Shown one piece after another: positions 62,302 to 64,000 of a stretch of DNA of 64,000 bases. Position numbers and translations under genes: made by a program. The notes beneath the pieces were generated by a model. It was not told where the DNA came from, did not search any database, and saw nothing but the letters and a program-made list of their open reading frames with translations. Source of the DNA: Actinomycetes bacterium (GTDB lineage: Bacteria > Actinomycetota > Acidimicrobiia > Acidimicrobiales > RAAP-2); assembly GCA_021791615.1 (NCBI GenBank), contig JAJYWG010000120.1:7115-71114 (forward strand), in the 5' to 3' direction. Numbering within the stretch: the stretch's first letter is position 1; each line of letters begins with the position of its first letter.

Positions 62302-63598
62302 AGGGGCACCCCCCCTCTTTCACGTGGAGGAGGAACTCGTCGCGGAACATGTCGATGGCCGAGTGGATCGAGGACGGGATGGAGGGCCCGAGCACGCAGA
62401 TGGTGGTCTGCTGGGGCGGCCACTGCAGGCCTGGGGAGATGTTGTCGCTCACGTCCAAGAGCAGGTCGAGGTCCTCCTCCCGGCCGCTGCCGGTCTCGAT
62501 CCGGCGCAGGACCCGCTCCAGCCACCCCGAACCCTCCCGGCACGGGGTGCACTGCCCGCAGGACTCCCGGGCGAAGAACCGGGTGATCCGCCAGGCCGCC
62601 CGGACCATGCAAGTGGAGGTGTCCATGACCGTGATGGCCCCCGAGCCGAGCATCGAGCCGGCCGCCCCGACCTCGTCCTGGCCGAGAGGAATGTCGAGCT
62701 GGTCGGGCCCGAACCACGGCGCCGACACCCCGCCGGGGATGACGGCCTTCACGGCCCGCCCGCCGGGGACCCCTCCGCCGAGCACCGGGGCGAAGATGAG
62801 GTCCCGGAAGGTGGTCTTGACCATCTCGACCTCGTAGACCCCGGGGTTCTTCACGTGCCCCGACAGGGCGAAGAGCCGGGTACCGGCCGACCGGCCCTCC
62901 CCCAGTGCGGCAAACGCCTCCCCGCCGTGGGTCACGATCCACGGCAGGTTGGACATCGTCTCGACGTTGTTCACCACGGTGGGCTGCCCGTAGAGACCGA
63001 CCGACGCCGGGAAGAAAGGTGGCTTGATGCGCGGGAAGCCCCGCTTGCCCTCCAGCGACTCGAGCAGCGCGGTCTCCTCGCCGCAGATGTAGGCCCCGGC
63101 GCCGGGGTGGACCACGACGTCCACCGAGAAGCCCGATCCGAAGATGTCCCGGCCCACTGCGCCGTGGGCGTACGCGTCGTTGAGCGCCTCCTGGACGCGT
63201 TCGAGGCCCAGTGCGAACTCGCCGCGCAGGTAGATGAACACCTGGGCCACCCCGAGCGCATAGGCCGCGATCACCACGCCTTCGATGAGCTGGTGGGGGT
63301 CCCTCTCGACCAGGAGGTGGTCCTTGAACGTTGCCGGCTCGCTCTCGTCTCCGTTCACGACCAGGTAGGTCACCGGGTCCGCCCGCAGCATCGACCACTT
63401 CCGACCGGCGGGGAAGCCGGCCCCGCCGCGCCCCAGGAGGCTCGCCGCGTCGACTTGGGCGGCGACATCGGCGGCCGACATGGACAGCGCCTTGCGGAGC
63501 CCCTCGTACCCCCCGGTGGCCAGGAACCGGGACAAGGTGTGGGAGTCCTCGTGGGCGAGGCGGGACGTGACGATGCGTGGGGCGTCGGTGACGGTCAC
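62294..63598 (-). CDS. nuoF: NADH-quinone oxidoreductase subunit F
   Basis: A 434-residue NADH- and FMN-binding subunit. The NADH loop is GRGGAGFPAGRKWSM (about residue 57), FMN contacts lie in VVNGDESEPATFKD and GAGAYICGEETALLESLEG, and the N3 cluster ligands are in SCGQCTPCREG plus the Cys of TTICVLG. GTG at 63598 overlaps the nuoE stop (GTGA). Confidence 0.97.
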   Translation of the reverse strand: MTVTDAPRIVTSRLAHEDSHTLSRFLATGGYEGLRKALSMSAADVAAQVDAASLLGRGGAGFPAGRKWSMLRADPVTYLVVNGDESEPATFKDHLLVERDPHQLIEGVVIAAYALGVAQVFIYLRGEFALGLERVQEALNDAYAHGAVGRDIFGSGFSVDVVVHPGAGAYICGEETALLESLEGKRGFPRIKPPFFPASVGLYGQPTVVNNVETMSNLPWIVTHGGEAFAALGEGRSAGTRLFALSGHVKNPGVYEVEMVKTTFRDLIFAPVLGGGVPGGRAVKAVIPGGVSAPWFGPDQLDIPLGQDEVGAAGSMLGSGAITVMDTSTCMVRAAWRITRFFARESCGQCTPCREGSGWLERVLRRIETGSGREEDLDLLLDVSDNISPGLQWPPQQTTICVLGPSIPSSIHSAIDMFRDEFLLHVKEGGCPYD

Positions 63599-64000
63599 CC
63601 TCGGGCTCTCTTCGGGGCGGTGGCCCGTCCGGCGGTGAGGCCTACGCTGCGGCGGACCCGGACCAGGGTCCCGTGGGGCGGCACGGTGTCGGCAAGGCGG
63701 CCGGCCCGGAGGTCGGCCACCAGGGCGTCGAAGGACTCGGGGGTCTGGGCGCCCATGTAGCGGTGGTTCACCTGGACGCACGGTGCCCGGTTGCAGTCGG
63801 CCAGGCACTCGGCCTCCTCCACGGTCACCGTCCCGTCGTCGGTGGTGCCCCCGGCCCGAATGCCGAGCGAGCTCTCGGCGTGCTCGAGGAGCTCCAGGCC
63901 GCCGGCCAGCATGCAGGCGATGTTGGTGCACACCGAGATCACGTAGGTGCCGACCGGCTCGGTGTGGAGCATGTCGTAGAAGCTGGCCGTCCCCCGGACC
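63595..64000 (-). CDS. nuoE: NADH-quinone oxidoreductase subunit E (start beyond window edge)
   Basis: The C-terminal 134 codons of a [2Fe-2S] subunit. The frame stays open to the right edge and reads VRGTASFYDMLHTEPVGTY, the normal inner part of NuoE, so the ATG at 63972 is internal and the true start lies outside. The cluster ligands are CTNIAC and CLADC. It passes electrons from FMN to the off-path N1a cluster beside NuoF. Confidence 0.95.
   Translation of the reverse strand, partial: VRGTASFYDMLHTEPVGTYVISVCTNIACMLAGGLELLEHAESSLGIRAGGTTDDGTVTVEEAECLADCNRAPCVQVNHRYMGAQTPESFDALVADLRAGRLADTVPPHGTLVRVRRSVGLTAGRATAPKRARG

Noticed and set aside
63595..63972. A complete short NuoE starting at the ATG at 63972
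   Set aside because: The frame continues to the window edge with typical NuoE sequence, so the gene is cut by the window.

Overview
The window is 64 kb of dense, GC-rich, gene-packed chromosome from an actinobacterium. The signs are a QcrCAB-type cytochrome bcc complex with a diheme QcrC and a three-helix Rieske subunit, an actinobacterial cytochrome oxidase subunit IV, a HelD-type helicase, many GTG starts, and stop/start overlaps of the GTGA or ATGA kind at most gene junctions. CcmA/CcmB together with the long secreted proteins ending in GYWLVASDGG repeats make the class Acidimicrobiia my best guess; that is inference. I see no rRNA, tRNA, CRISPR, insertion sequence, phage gene or origin. 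No stretch longer than about 270 bases lacks a gene.

Layout. 1-2789 (minus): gmd, ccdA, ccmA and the first codons of ccmB (sugar nucleotide and cytochrome c maturation). 2970-4565 (minus): a family 1 glycosidase, divergent from 4780-8000 (plus): enoyl-CoA hydratase, a CopD-like membrane protein, TatA and an alkylsulfatase-like metallo-beta-lactamase protein. 8069-12564 (plus): coxB, coxA, ctaF and an MFS transporter. 12665-19490 (minus): helD, ctaE, qcrC, qcrA, qcrB, each start overlapping the previous stop. 19761-25303 (plus): ybjQ-like gene, hemE, hemH, hemY and an lnt-like gene, the last four coupled. 25294-25815 (minus): a HAD protein. 25994-29206 (plus): a large membrane lysyltransferase-like protein. 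29405-36975 (minus): a six-gene hydrogenase-4-like cluster with an ArsR gene at its end. 37173-37466 (minus): a DUF167 gene. 37664-50958 (minus): two very large exported repeat proteins of 3189 and 1242 residues. 51102-64000 (minus): nuoE to nuoN, with nuoE running off the right edge.

How they work together. Complex I (nuo), the bcc complex (qcr) and the aa3-type oxidase (cox/cta) make a full aerobic electron chain. CcdA and CcmAB serve cytochrome c maturation and hemE/hemH/hemY serve heme synthesis, so much of the window supports respiration. The hydrogenase-4-like cluster adds a second complex I relative. Its large subunit has lost all four cysteines that would hold a nickel-iron centre, so it is not expected to be a hydrogenase. 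It has the gene content of the Mycobacterium tuberculosis Rv0081-Rv0087 region and of the group called Ehr (energy-converting hydrogenase related). A perfect 9-bp inverted repeat over its promoter is a likely ArsR operator.

Most unusual items: the Ehr-like cluster and its operator; a lysyltransferase fused to a phosphoesterase-like domain that has lost its metal ligands; an Lnt-like protein with serine in place of the catalytic cysteine; and the coupled pair of giant surface proteins.
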